64,000 bases of DNA from contig CAXXEF010000001.1 in NCBI GenBank assembly GCA_963677825.2, forward strand, positions 620,001-684,000, given 5' to 3'. The notes below the pieces were generated by a model. That model ran no database searches and had not been told where the DNA came from. It saw nothing but the letters and a program-made list of their open reading frames with translations. This document shows, one piece after another, positions 40,775 to 49,687 of this stretch (its first letter is position 1; each line of letters begins with the position of its first letter). This DNA is from Sporobacter sp963677825 (lineage in GTDB: Bacteria; Bacillota; Clostridia; Oscillospirales; Oscillospiraceae). The position numbers and the translations under genes were made by a program.

Positions 40775-41970
40775 TGCTGTGATCCCCTTTTGTACCTGGG
40801 CTTGTGCTCAAGCAGCCAGTCTCTGGCCTGCTCGGTATACTGGTGCGGTACAATCCCACGTGACCTTAAATCCTCAATGCTCATACTTAAGCCTGTGATA
40901 ATGGCCTGATCTAGGTCACTGTACGCAAGGCTTCTGAGCTCTTCAACGCCGTCAAACCGGCGTGTTGATTCAATATAGTCGGCCATATAAATGATTTTTT
41001 CCAAAAGCGTCATGTCGGGTCTGCCGGTCGTATGCCAAAAAATTGCGTCATGCACCTGTTGTGACGCACCAAACAGTCCGCGGGCCAGCGCCGCGCCTGT
41101 TTTTGCGTGCAGCAGTTTGACCTCAACGCTTTCGACAGCGTCAGTCATAATATCATATTCCCTGCACAGTTGCAACTGATCGTCCATGCCCTGACGCTTG
41201 GTGATATCGTGTAAAATCGCGGCCTCCCGCGCTTCTCCGACGTCGGCGCCCCAGCGTCGCGCCAAGCGGACGGCTTCCTCTTCACAGGCCGCTACGTGCG
41301 CGATTCTACTGGGCTTTAGCATCTCGTAGGCCTTTTGACGCAGCCAGTTAAAATCCGGTTTGGCGCCATACAGCCTGTTTTGAATGATATACGCGTACGT
41401 CTCGTCCTCGATGAACGACGCACCGCCGCGCCCCGGCAGCAGGCGGCGTAGTTGTGAGGAGGAGATATCGGTCGCGTCGTGCTCGACGAGCACCGCGTCC
41501 ATCCCGAATCGATCTTTAAAGCCGGCAGCTGCCGTACGGATCGCATCGCGCTCTCCCCCGCGCCGGGTAAACACGGCCACACGCGCAAGCTCAAGCAGCT
41601 CCGTAACGTTTTTCCACGCGTCGAGCATGACGAACATGTCTGTGCCGACAATCAGCCACAGCTCCGCATCCGGATGATCGGCAGCCAGACGTCTGAGTGT
41701 CTGGACCGTATAGCTTACGCCGCCGCGAACAAGCTCCATGTCGCTGACTTCGGCGACGCCGATTGACCGGAACGACCGCTCCGCCATCTCAAGACGCTGT
41801 ATGCCGGTCGGCGAACCGGTCGGCAGCTGCTTATGCGGCGGGATGCCGCTGGGCACGATGTACAGTTTGTCGAGCGCGAGCCCCGCGGCGGCAGCCGCCG
41901 CCGCGCTGATATGTCCCTTGTGCGGCGGATTAAAAGTACCGCCGTAAACGCCTAGCTTCAAATTCACCAC
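40771..41970 (-). CDS. nadD: NadD-YqeK fusion (nicotinate-nucleotide adenylyltransferase + HD hydrolase)
   Basis: 399 residues with two domains normally made as separate adjacent proteins. Residues about 1-200: NadD, with GVYGGTFNPPHKGH, PSGIPPHKQ, and SSSQLRRLL, adding AMP to nicotinate mononucleotide. Residues about 206-399: YqeK, HD hydrolase with AREAAILHDITKRQG (HD), HAKTGAALARGLFG and FWHTTGRPDMTLLEKIIYMADYIE (core: HTTGRPDM), the Ap4A-hydrolase family. The start is GTG (41968-41970), with a second GTG next to it; which is used is not decided. Precedes the LCP gene (ATGA overlap). Confidence 0.93.
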   Translation of the reverse strand: MVNLKLGVYGGTFNPPHKGHISAAAAAAAGLALDKLYIVPSGIPPHKQLPTGSPTGIQRLEMAERSFRSIGVAEVSDMELVRGGVSYTVQTLRRLAADHPDAELWLIVGTDMFVMLDAWKNVTELLELARVAVFTRRGGERDAIRTAAAGFKDRFGMDAVLVEHDATDISSSQLRRLLPGRGGASFIEDETYAYIIQNRLYGAKPDFNWLRQKAYEMLKPSRIAHVAACEEEAVRLARRWGADVGEAREAAILHDITKRQGMDDQLQLCREYDIMTDAVESVEVKLLHAKTGAALARGLFGASQQVHDAIFWHTTGRPDMTLLEKIIYMADYIESTRRFDGVEELRSLAYSDLDQAIITGLSMSIEDLRSRGIVPHQYTEQARDWLLEHKPRYKRGSQQ

Positions 41971-41995
41971 TCACCCATCACGCCGGATTATTGCT

Positions 41996-42298
41996 TTATT
42001 TAACGAGCCGGATACGCTTCTCTTTCGTGAGCTCTCGGCTTTCCTTATATAGTACGAAGCGCGAGCCGATCGACTGCACCGTCTCGGCGCCTGTCATACG
42101 TGCGAGCGCCTCAGCCGCCTCGCGGGCCGAGAGCATCGAGGCCTCCAGCACGCGCCCCTTGACGAGCTCGCGCGCCGTCAATGCGTCGGCCGTTTGCTTG
42201 ACGACGTTGTCGGTAATGCCGCCCTTGCCGATCTGTAAGATTGTATCGATTGAATTGGCCATGCCGCGCAGTTGTGCGCGCTGCCTACTTGTGAGCAT
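41996..42298 (-). CDS. yhbY: Ribosome-assembly RNA-binding protein YhbY
   Basis: 100 residues with GGAGG before the ATG. CRM-domain protein that binds precursor 50S particles. Seen: LTSRQRAQLRGMANSIDTILQIGKGGITDNVV with the GKGG loop (about 30-34), and the late DTVQSIGSRFVLYKESRE-type block (VQSIGSRFVLYKES). It lies between rdgB and nadD-yqeK as in many Firmicutes. Confidence 0.92.
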   Translation of the reverse strand: MLTSRQRAQLRGMANSIDTILQIGKGGITDNVVKQTADALTARELVKGRVLEASMLSAREAAEALARMTGAETVQSIGSRFVLYKESRELTKEKRIRLVK

Positions 42299-42333
42299 AG
42301 TATGCCTCCATTTTATACGCCGTTATGGCGGCG

Positions 42334-42933
42334 TCATTTTTCTATGTTATTCAGATAGAGTTTGAGCTTTGGCGCAAAGGCGCGTAACGCATGACCGCGG
42401 TGCGACACGGTGTTTTTCTCCGCCTGTGTCATCTCCGCCATGCTTTTGTATGTACCGCTGACTAAAAAGATCGGATCATAACCGAATCCGCCATCGCCGC
42501 GCGGCGCGTGGAGAATCTCGCCGGGGCAAACACCCTCGGCGGACACGACATGCCCGTCCGGAAAGACGCAGACAATACTTGAGACGAATTTAGCCGCGCG
42601 ATGTTCCTCACCGTCAAGACGCTGCAGCAGCAAGGCGTTGCGTCCGTCGTCGTCAAGCCCCTCGCCGCCGTAGCGTTTGGACCAGACACCCGGCGCGCCG
42701 CCGAGCGCGTCGACCATGAGGCCGGAATCATCGGCGAGGGCGGGCATCCCGGATATCGTCATCGCGTCGGTCGCCTTGATGCGCGCGTTTTCATAAAAGG
42801 TTGTGCCCGTTTCTTCGGCGTCTGAGACAACACCAGCTTGTTTTAAGGAGATAACGTCGATACCAAGCTCAGACAGGATCGCCTGCATCTCAGCGAGTTT
42901 GCCGGCGTTGTTGCTGGCCAGTAAAAATGTCAT
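42334..42933 (-). CDS. rdgB: Non-canonical purine NTP pyrophosphatase RdgB/HAM1
   Basis: Hydrolyses dITP/XTP to keep deaminated bases out of DNA. 199 residues. Seen: LLASNNAGKLAEM substrate loop, ADDSGLMVDALGGAPGVWSKRYGG (core: DDSGLMVDALGG), GFGYDPIF and SHRGHALRAF near the end. Start overlaps the ftsY stop (ATGA); ribosome site GGAGG. Confidence 0.95.
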   Translation of the reverse strand: MTFLLASNNAGKLAEMQAILSELGIDVISLKQAGVVSDAEETGTTFYENARIKATDAMTISGMPALADDSGLMVDALGGAPGVWSKRYGGEGLDDDGRNALLLQRLDGEEHRAAKFVSSIVCVFPDGHVVSAEGVCPGEILHAPRGDGGFGYDPIFLVSGTYKSMAEMTQAEKNTVSHRGHALRAFAPKLKLYLNNIEK

Positions 42934-43838
42934 TTCAGCAGTGCCTCCGAGAAGCTGCGCGCGTCAAACGCCAACAGATCATCCGGCTTTTCACCGACGC
43001 CGATAAACTTTACCGGCAGCGCCAGCTGATCGGCAATAGCGAAGACGATCCCGCCCTTGGCTGTACCGTCTAGTTTCGTGAGCACGAGCCCGGAGATACC
43101 GGCCGATTCCTTGAACGTTTTGGCCTGAATGAGGCCGTTTTGCCCCGTCGTCGCATCGACGACGAGCAGCGTCTCACGGTCGGCACCGGGCAGCTCTCGG
43201 TCGATGATCCGGCTGATCTTGTTCAGCTCGTTCATCAGATTTGATTTATTATGCAGCCGGCCGGCCGTATCGCAAATGATGAGATCCGCGCCGCGCGCCT
43301 TGGCTGCGGCGATCGCGTCAAATACGACGGACGCGGGGTCGGCGCCTTCGTCACGCCGGACGATTTCGGCGCCGGCGCGCTCGGCCCAGACGCTGAGCTG
43401 TTCGCCGGCCGCCGCGCGGAACGTATCGCCAGCGCACAGCAGCACTTTCTTTCCCTCATTTTTATATTTGAGTGCAAGCTTGCCGATCGTCGTCGTTTTC
43501 CCAACGCCGTTGACGCCGATAACAAGAACGACAGACGGCGTCGTCGTGAGCGTCATCGCACTGTCTCCCACGCTCAGGATGTCCATCAGGATGTCCTCGA
43601 GCGCCTTTTCGATCTCCTCGCCCGTGCGATAGCCTTCCTGACGTGTCACCTCACGCAGCCGCTCAACGGCTTCCGTCGCCGTTGAGACGCCAAGGTCGGC
43701 GAGAATGAGCGTTTCCTCCAGCTCCTCGAAAAATTCTTCGTTAGCGCCGGTAAACGCGGCAAACATGCCATTGAGCTGAACGGAAATATTCTTTTTCGTC
43801 TTTTGCAGTCCCTCACGGACGCGCTCAAAAAAACCCAC
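42930..43838 (-). CDS. ftsY: Signal-recognition particle receptor FtsY
   Basis: 302 residues. I place the start at GTG 43838 (MGFFERVREGLQKTK), eight bases after GGAGG and matching usual FtsY beginnings; an in-frame GTG 15 bases earlier lies over that site. Only the N and G domains are present, with no acidic membrane-binding A domain, as common in Gram-positives. Seen: GVNGVGKTTTIGKLA (G1), DTFRAAA, CDTAGRLHNKSNLMNEL (core: DTAGRLHN), TKLDGTAKGG and GVGEKPDDL. Pairs with SRP to target membrane proteins. Lies 43 bp after smc. Confidence 0.96.
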   Translation of the reverse strand: MGFFERVREGLQKTKKNISVQLNGMFAAFTGANEEFFEELEETLILADLGVSTATEAVERLREVTRQEGYRTGEEIEKALEDILMDILSVGDSAMTLTTTPSVVLVIGVNGVGKTTTIGKLALKYKNEGKKVLLCAGDTFRAAAGEQLSVWAERAGAEIVRRDEGADPASVVFDAIAAAKARGADLIICDTAGRLHNKSNLMNELNKISRIIDRELPGADRETLLVVDATTGQNGLIQAKTFKESAGISGLVLTKLDGTAKGGIVFAIADQLALPVKFIGVGEKPDDLLAFDARSFSEALLK

Positions 43839-43881
43839 TCGGTTGTCCTCCACTTGCTGCGGTATGTATCACACGACGCGT

Positions 43882-46800
43882 CTACGCGCGTTTTTTAATC
43901 GTTTGCTCGGCCTCGGCGAGATCGATGCTGATCACGCGCGACACGCCCTGCTCCTGCATTGTTACCCCATACAACACGTCGGCCTCTTCCATCGTGCCGC
44001 GGTGATGCGTGATGACGATCATCTGCGTCTTTTCCGACATTTTACGCATGTTGCCGGCAAATCGGCGGACGTTGGCCTCGTCGAGCGCGGCTTCAATCTC
44101 GTCCATAACAACAAACGGTGTCGGCCGGACTTTTAAGATCGCGAAGTACAGCGCGATGGCGACAAACGCTTTCTCTCCGCCCGATAAGAGCGTAATCGTC
44201 TTGAGTGACTTGCCCGGCGGCTGCACCTTGATCTCGATGCCGCAGTTAAGAATGTCCTCAGGGTCGTCGAGCTCGAGTGACGCTTGTCCGCCGCCGAAAA
44301 ATTCCAGAAACGTCTCACGGAAGCTCTCGCGGATGACTTCAAACTCACGCGCGAACAGTTCACGCATCTCTTTAGTAATGTCACGGATAATCGTTTGTAA
44401 CTCTTGTTTTGCTTGTTCGATATCGTCGCGCTGGCCGGTCAGGTATTCATAGCGCGTGTTGACGCGGTCAAACTCCTCGATCGCGCCGATGTTCGGGTTG
44501 CCAAGTTTTGATATTTCGCGCTTGAGCTCGGCAATGCGCCGCTTCGACTCTGTGACGCTCGTGAGTTGCTGCCGCGCGGCAATCGCCGCCGACCGGGTCA
44601 GCTCGTACATATCCCAGAGCTTATCGATGATCTGTTTTTCTTCAAGCTCAGCCGATACTTTCTTTTGTTCCAGGTGTCCGCATTCGCGCTCGAGGCGTAT
44701 CAGCTCGTTGTTTTTATCTTGCAGCTGCTTATCGCGCCGGGTGCGGTCGGCTTCCAGACTGAGCTTTTCGGCTGTAATTGTCTCCGTCTGCGCTTTGAGT
44801 GACGTCTCTTTTTCTTGCAGCTGGCTCAGCGACGTCTCCTGCGCGGCGATGTCCGCAAGAATTGTTTCATGGCGCAATAGCAGCTCGTCTAAATAGGCCT
44901 GCTGCTGCTCGCGCCCGCCCGTCAGTGAGCTGCGGAGCGCCGACAGCTCGGCGACAGCTTTGACAAACGCGTCACGCTCGGCGCTCAGCGACGCGTCTTT
45001 AGCGCGCAGCTCACTGACCGCGGTAGAGACAGCGTCGCGCTCTTCAAGCAGTGCCTGCTGGCCCTGTGTATCCTCAGCGATCGACGCGCGCACGGTACTC
45101 AGTTCATGCTCAAGCGCGGCGATCTGTCCGCGCGTTTCGTCTGTCTTTGCCGTATTGTCCGCGATACGCTTTTTGAGCGTTTCGGTTTCTGCACTTAAAG
45201 CTGCGGCAGCTTCGGCCGCCGCGTTGAGCATCTGCGCGCTGTGGCGCGCCTCCGCCTCAAGGCCGAGGATCTGGTCGTCAAGCACGCGGATGTCGGCACT
45301 GGAGGTTTCAAGTTCAAACTCCGCCGCGTTTTTCTCGCGCACGGCGTCCTGATATTCCTGTTCAATCTTCTGCGCGTCGGCCTCTAAGCGTTTTTGCTGG
45401 CCGGACAGCTGCTTGAGCTCGTTGGCGCGCGACAAAATGCCCGCGTTATAGGACGACGAGCCGCCCGTCATCGAGCCGCCGGCATTGATGACCTGTCCGT
45501 CGAGCGTGACGATCCGGAAGCTGTTGCCGTTACGCCGCGCGATACGGATGGCGCTGTCAAGCGTGTCCGCGACGGCGACGCGGCCGAGAAGGCTGCGGTA
45601 GATACCGGCGTACCGCTCATCAAACCGGACGAGATCGATCGCCAATCCCTCGTAGCCGGGATCGTCGTCGAGTCCCTTGACGCTCAAGACATTGCCGCGA
45701 ACGGTTGAGACCGGCAAAAACGTCGCCCGGCCGCCATCGCGCCGTTTGAGATAGTTGATGGCGCGTTTGCCGTCCTCCTCGGCATCGACGATGACGTTTT
45801 GCAGCGCGCCGCCGAGCGCCGTTTCGATGGCAACCGCGTATTGATCGTCCGTCTTGACGAGGTCACCGACCGTACCGCGGATGCCCGTCAGAACGCCTCG
45901 GGACGCGTCTTGCATGATGAGCTTGACGGCCTTCGAGTAGCCCTGATAATGTTTTTCCATCTCCGTGAGCAAGTTGATGCGCGATTTGAGCGCGCCAAGC
46001 TCCATCGTCATTGCCGTTTTGCTCTCGCCGGCCGTTTCGGCTTTTTTGCGGCGGCTTTCAACGCGCAGCACGTAACCGTTGATCACGTTTTGCAGGCCCT
46101 GACGCTCTTCACGCACTTTTTTTAGTGCCGCGTCACGGTCGTCGCGTTCGGCTTCAAGTGCGCGGCGCTGTGATGCAGCCTTGGCTGATTCCTGCGCGAC
46201 GAGCTCCTCTCGGTCAAGCATCTCCTGTGCCGACGACGCGAGCGCCGACAGCGTCGAGCGTGCGTCACCGATTGACGCGTTCAGTTCGTTCTCTTTCGTC
46301 AGCAAGGCACCGACCCGGCGCGAGGATTCGCCCGATGTATCGGCGATCTTTTGCAGCTGGGCGCTCAGCGCCGTCGACTGCTCGGCGAGCGCCGCTTTAT
46401 CGGCGTCAATCTCCGCGATGCGGGCCTCTCGCTCGGCAATTTGCGTCTTGATGCCGCCGTCGCGCCCCGCCTGCTCGTCGAGCTCTCGGCGTACGCGGTC
46501 TGTTTCGGCGACTGTATTGTCAAGCTTTGTGTGCAATACGGCGACGGCACTCTCGCGCTCGGCGCGCTTTGCATCCAGCTCAGAGATCGTCTGACGGACT
46601 TCTTCAAGCTGGAGATCCTTGTCGTGCATTTTTTCTGTAAACGCGTCTAATGACGCGTAATAGTCGTCCAGTTCAGCCTGCGCTTCGTCTTTTTGGCGCA
46701 GCGCGGCGTTTAAGTCGTCTTCAGCCTTTGTAGCCTGCTGCTGCAAGGTGTCCAGCGTGTGCGTCCACAGCGATATCTCCTGCTCGCGCAGCTCATCGCG

Positions 46801-47454
46801 TAAAAGCAGATAGCGCTTGGCGATCTCTGCTTGCTCACGCAGCGGCTCGACCTGCAGTTCGAGCTCGGAAATCTTGTCGCCCATGCGCACGAGGTTTTCG
46901 TCTGTGTGCGCGAGCTTGCGTTCGGATTCTTCCTTGCGATGGCGAAAACGCGAGATGCCGGCCGCTTCTTCAAAGATTTCGCGCCGGTCGGTGCTGCGTG
47001 CCGATAAGATCGCATCAATCTTGCCCTGACCGATGATGCTGTAGCCCTCGCGCCCTAGGCCGGTGTCCATGAGCAGCTCGTTGATGTCCTTAAGGCGCAC
47101 ATTCTGCTTGTTAATAAAATACTCACTGTCGCCCGACCGGTAATACCGGCGTGTGATCGCGACCTCGGTATAGTCGATATTAAAGAGCTTGTCCGTATTA
47201 TCAACAATCAGCGAGACCTCAGCAAAGCCGACCTGCGGCCGCTTGAGTGTCCCGCCGAAAATGACGTCCTCCATTTTTCCGCCGCGCAGCGTCCGTGTCG
47301 ACTGTTCGCCCATGACCCATAAAACAGCGTCGGCAATGTTCGATTTGCCGCTCCCGTTCGGCCCGACGATCGCCGTGACAGGCCGATCAAACGCCAAGCG
47401 CGTCTTTTCCGGGAACGATTTAAAGCCCTGAATTTCCAAAGACTTCAAATACAA
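43882..47454 (-). CDS. smc: Chromosome segregation ATPase SMC
   Basis: 1190 residues, full length. Starts with TTG (47452-47454), the family start MYLKSLEIQGFKSF, with GGTGAGG just upstream. Seen: N-terminal Walker A VGPNGSGKSNI (about 32), long heptad-rich coiled coils (about 170-500 and 680-1010), hinge with DPGYEGLAIDLVRFDERYAGI (core: GYEGLAIDLV) and GGSMTGGSSSYNAG, then C-terminal ABC signature LLSGGEKAFVAIAL and Walker B VVMDEIEAALDEAN. Condenses and separates chromosomes with ScpA/B. Located rnc-smc-ftsY, the classic order. Confidence 0.97.
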   Translation of the reverse strand: MYLKSLEIQGFKSFPEKTRLAFDRPVTAIVGPNGSGKSNIADAVLWVMGEQSTRTLRGGKMEDVIFGGTLKRPQVGFAEVSLIVDNTDKLFNIDYTEVAITRRYYRSGDSEYFINKQNVRLKDINELLMDTGLGREGYSIIGQGKIDAILSARSTDRREIFEEAAGISRFRHRKEESERKLAHTDENLVRMGDKISELELQVEPLREQAEIAKRYLLLRDELREQEISLWTHTLDTLQQQATKAEDDLNAALRQKDEAQAELDDYYASLDAFTEKMHDKDLQLEEVRQTISELDAKRAERESAVAVLHTKLDNTVAETDRVRRELDEQAGRDGGIKTQIAEREARIAEIDADKAALAEQSTALSAQLQKIADTSGESSRRVGALLTKENELNASIGDARSTLSALASSAQEMLDREELVAQESAKAASQRRALEAERDDRDAALKKVREERQGLQNVINGYVLRVESRRKKAETAGESKTAMTMELGALKSRINLLTEMEKHYQGYSKAVKLIMQDASRGVLTGIRGTVGDLVKTDDQYAVAIETALGGALQNVIVDAEEDGKRAINYLKRRDGGRATFLPVSTVRGNVLSVKGLDDDPGYEGLAIDLVRFDERYAGIYRSLLGRVAVADTLDSAIRIARRNGNSFRIVTLDGQVINAGGSMTGGSSSYNAGILSRANELKQLSGQQKRLEADAQKIEQEYQDAVREKNAAEFELETSSADIRVLDDQILGLEAEARHSAQMLNAAAEAAAALSAETETLKKRIADNTAKTDETRGQIAALEHELSTVRASIAEDTQGQQALLEERDAVSTAVSELRAKDASLSAERDAFVKAVAELSALRSSLTGGREQQQAYLDELLLRHETILADIAAQETSLSQLQEKETSLKAQTETITAEKLSLEADRTRRDKQLQDKNNELIRLERECGHLEQKKVSAELEEKQIIDKLWDMYELTRSAAIAARQQLTSVTESKRRIAELKREISKLGNPNIGAIEEFDRVNTRYEYLTGQRDDIEQAKQELQTIIRDITKEMRELFAREFEVIRESFRETFLEFFGGGQASLELDDPEDILNCGIEIKVQPPGKSLKTITLLSGGEKAFVAIALYFAILKVRPTPFVVMDEIEAALDEANVRRFAGNMRKMSEKTQMIVITHHRGTMEEADVLYGVTMQEQGVSRVISIDLAEAEQTIKKRA

Positions 47455-47565
47455 AGTGCCTCACCGCCCATTCATCATTCATACAATTCATATTATTATA
47501 GCTGTTTCAGCCGCGCTTTTCAATGCGCACAATGACAGTTTGCAATGTTTGTCCGGCGGCCGATG

Positions 47566-48240
47566 TCAAGCAAGGTTTTCCAGTGCAATACGCGCCGCTT
47601 CCTGTTCGGCCTGCTTTTTGCTGCGTCCGGTGCCCGATCCGTGTACCTGCCCGTTGAGACAAACCTCCACGGTAAACTGCTTCATATGATCCGGCCCGCT
47701 TTCGCCGACCAGATTGTACTCAAGCGTCTGCCCGTTCGTCTTCTGGATCAGCTCCTGAAGCGCCGTCTTGTAGTCGGTTGCCGGCTGGATGCCAGTCGAC
47801 AACTGATAGAGCACGAACCGACCGACGACATGTCCGGCAGGGATGATCCCGCCGTCGAGAAACACGGCGGCAATAACGGCTTCAAACGCGTCGGCCAGAA
47901 TCGAGGGGCGCTGCCGGCCGCCGGCGATTTCCTCGCCCCGCCCGAGCCGCAAAAACCGCCCGAGTCCGAGCGCGGACGCCGCCTGTTCAAGGCTTTGCTC
48001 ACAAACGAGCTCGGCACGCGTGCGTGTCATCTGCCCCTCGGGCATGTTCGGCTCATTTTTATACAGGTACTCCGCAACGATGAACCCCAAAATGGAGTCA
48101 CCCAGAAACTCCAGACGCTCGTTGCTCACAGCGCCGGATTTTTTGTTTTCATTGGCGAAGGAGCTGTGCGTCAGCGCCGTTTCGAGCAGCTTCTTTTTTT
48201 GAAAGGTATAGCCGAGATTGGCTTCCAGGCCCTCCATCAT
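47566..48240 (-). CDS. rnc: Ribonuclease III
   Basis: 224 residues from the ATG at 48240 (MMEGLEANLGY), 8 nt after AAGGAGG. Cuts double-stranded RNA in rRNA processing and mRNA decay. Seen: NERLEFLGDSILGFIVAEYL (catalytic Glu/Asp core: ERLEFLGDS), DAFEAVIAAVFLDGG (second acidic site), and a C-terminal dsRNA-binding domain (about 150-224, LQELIQKTNGQ...GTGRSKKQAEQEAA). It follows the acpP terminator and precedes smc. Confidence 0.96.
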   Translation of the reverse strand: MMEGLEANLGYTFQKKKLLETALTHSSFANENKKSGAVSNERLEFLGDSILGFIVAEYLYKNEPNMPEGQMTRTRAELVCEQSLEQAASALGLGRFLRLGRGEEIAGGRQRPSILADAFEAVIAAVFLDGGIIPAGHVVGRFVLYQLSTGIQPATDYKTALQELIQKTNGQTLEYNLVGESGPDHMKQFTVEVCLNGQVHGSGTGRSKKQAEQEAARIALENLA

Positions 48241-48270
48241 AGTACAGTCCTCCTTCACATGCTCGCCTAA

Positions 48271-48301
48271 CTAAAAGAAGGGCGGGTCCTCCCCCGCCCT
48301 T
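48271..48301 (-). terminator. Terminator between acpP and rnc
   Basis: AAGGGCGGG/CCCGCCCUU stem (48293-48301, 48278-48286) with GGAGGA loop, followed on minus by CUUUUAG, 14 bp after acpP. It would uncouple acpP from rnc at least in part; no promoter for rnc was found downstream of it. Confidence 0.75.
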
Positions 48302-48315
48302 GAAAATACGTCTGT

Positions 48316-48549
48316 TCAATCGATCGTGTTGGATAAATACCGGTATACATCACCGACGGTGACGAGCTTGAACAGCGTTTCCTCGTCTGCCTCCGGAATG
48401 TCAAACTCCGTCTCAATGGCCATCGTCAACTCGACGACGTCCAGTGAATCGGCACCCAGATCGTCTGCAAAAGACGTATCCATATCGATCAAGTCTTCGC
48501 TGACTGAAAACTGCTCGGATATAAGTGCACGCAGTTTCTCAAAAATCAC
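48316..48549 (-). CDS. acpP: Acyl carrier protein
   Basis: 77 residues starting with GTG (48547-48549) behind GGGGTGG. The phosphopantetheine serine is in DLGADSLDVVEL (about 36-38). Acidic, helical, four-helix layout as usual. Carries growing acyl chains in fatty-acid synthesis; also feeds PlsX, whose gene lies just upstream. It has its own strong promoter (48603-48631). Confidence 0.96.
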   Translation of the reverse strand: MIFEKLRALISEQFSVSEDLIDMDTSFADDLGADSLDVVELTMAIETEFDIPEADEETLFKLVTVGDVYRYLSNTID

Positions 48550-48602
48550 CGATAACCACCCCGCTTTAACAAGATTGCGGCTTTGACCGCCTATCTAACG
48601 AA

Positions 48603-48631
48603 ATATTAAAGCGTGCGTTTTCATTTGTCAA
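48603..48631 (-). promoter_or_regulatory. Sigma-A promoter of acpP
   Basis: Minus strand TTGACA (48626-48631), 17-bp spacer, TAATAT (48603-48608). No FapR-type inverted repeat was seen next to it. Confidence 0.75.
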
Positions 48632-48649
48632 CAGTTTTAGGCCGGTGTT

Positions 48650-49687
48650 TTAAGGATTTTTTTCTGAAATATCCGTGACCTTCATCCGATCAATATTCGC
48701 GCGAATATCATCGGCAACGGCAGCGTCGACCGACGCAACGGCCTGGCGGATGGCATTTTTAATCGACGCGGCGTTTGATGAACCGTGCGCCTTAATAACA
48801 GGCTTAGCGATGCCAAGCAGCGCCGTACCGCCGACGCTGTCGGCGTTCAGCCGCGCCTTCAGCGACGAAAACTCGCCTTTAACCATCAGCGCAGCCAGCT
48901 TTGTCAAAGCATTTTTCATAAAGGATGCTTTAATCTCGCGCATGATAAACGCCGCCGTGCCTTCGATGGCTTTGAGCAGGATATTGCCCGTGTACCCATC
49001 GGCGACGATCACATCGCACTCGCCGAGCATCGCCCCCTTGGATTCGACATTCCCGACAAAGTTGAACGCGCCGCCCTGCGCCGCCTCCGTGAGCAGTGCG
49101 TGCGCGGCACGCTGGAGCTCACCGCCCTTATTTTCCTCCGTACCGATATTTAAAAGACCGATACGCGGCTTGTCGATCTTCAGCACACGGTCGGCGTAAA
49201 ACGCACCCATAAACGCAAACTGCAAAAGATATTCGGGCGTGCATTCGGCGTTTGCACCGCAATCGATGAGCACGGCACCCTTTTCCGTTACCGGTAAAAC
49301 AGGCGCGAGCGCGGCGCGGCGGATGCCCTTCACCCTGCCGACGGTCAACGTCGACGCTGTGAGCAGCGCGCCGGTGCTGCCGGCCGACACAAACGCGTCG
49401 CCATTGCCGTCACGCAGCATACGCAGGCCGACAGACATGGACGAATCCTTCTTCTCACGCGCGGCGGCAACGGGGTCGTCGCACATCGCGACAACTTCTG
49501 AAGCGTTGGCAACCTGAATGCATTTAGGCAGCTCTTTAAGCCCCATCTTTTCCAGGCTGCGCAGGATCGTCTCGACCTTGCCTGTCAAAATCAGCTCGAC
49601 ATTATACGCCTGGCACGCCTCGACGGCGCCCTTGACGATCTCGTCCGGGGCGTTGTCGCCTCCCATCGCGTCAACGATTATCTTCAT
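48650..49687 (-). CDS. plsX: Phosphate acyltransferase PlsX
   Basis: 345 residues; makes acyl-phosphate from acyl-ACP to begin phospholipid synthesis. Seen: MKIIVDAMGGDNAPDEIVKGAV (core: DAMGGDNAP), FVSAGSTGALLTASTLTVGRVKGI (core: SAGSTGALL), IGLLNIGTEENKG, and VADGYTGNILLKAIEG. AAAGGAG precedes the ATG, which overlaps the trmFO stop. Confidence 0.96.
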   Translation of the reverse strand: MKIIVDAMGGDNAPDEIVKGAVEACQAYNVELILTGKVETILRSLEKMGLKELPKCIQVANASEVVAMCDDPVAAAREKKDSSMSVGLRMLRDGNGDAFVSAGSTGALLTASTLTVGRVKGIRRAALAPVLPVTEKGAVLIDCGANAECTPEYLLQFAFMGAFYADRVLKIDKPRIGLLNIGTEENKGGELQRAAHALLTEAAQGGAFNFVGNVESKGAMLGECDVIVADGYTGNILLKAIEGTAAFIMREIKASFMKNALTKLAALMVKGEFSSLKARLNADSVGGTALLGIAKPVIKAHGSSNAASIKNAIRQAVASVDAAVADDIRANIDRMKVTDISEKNP

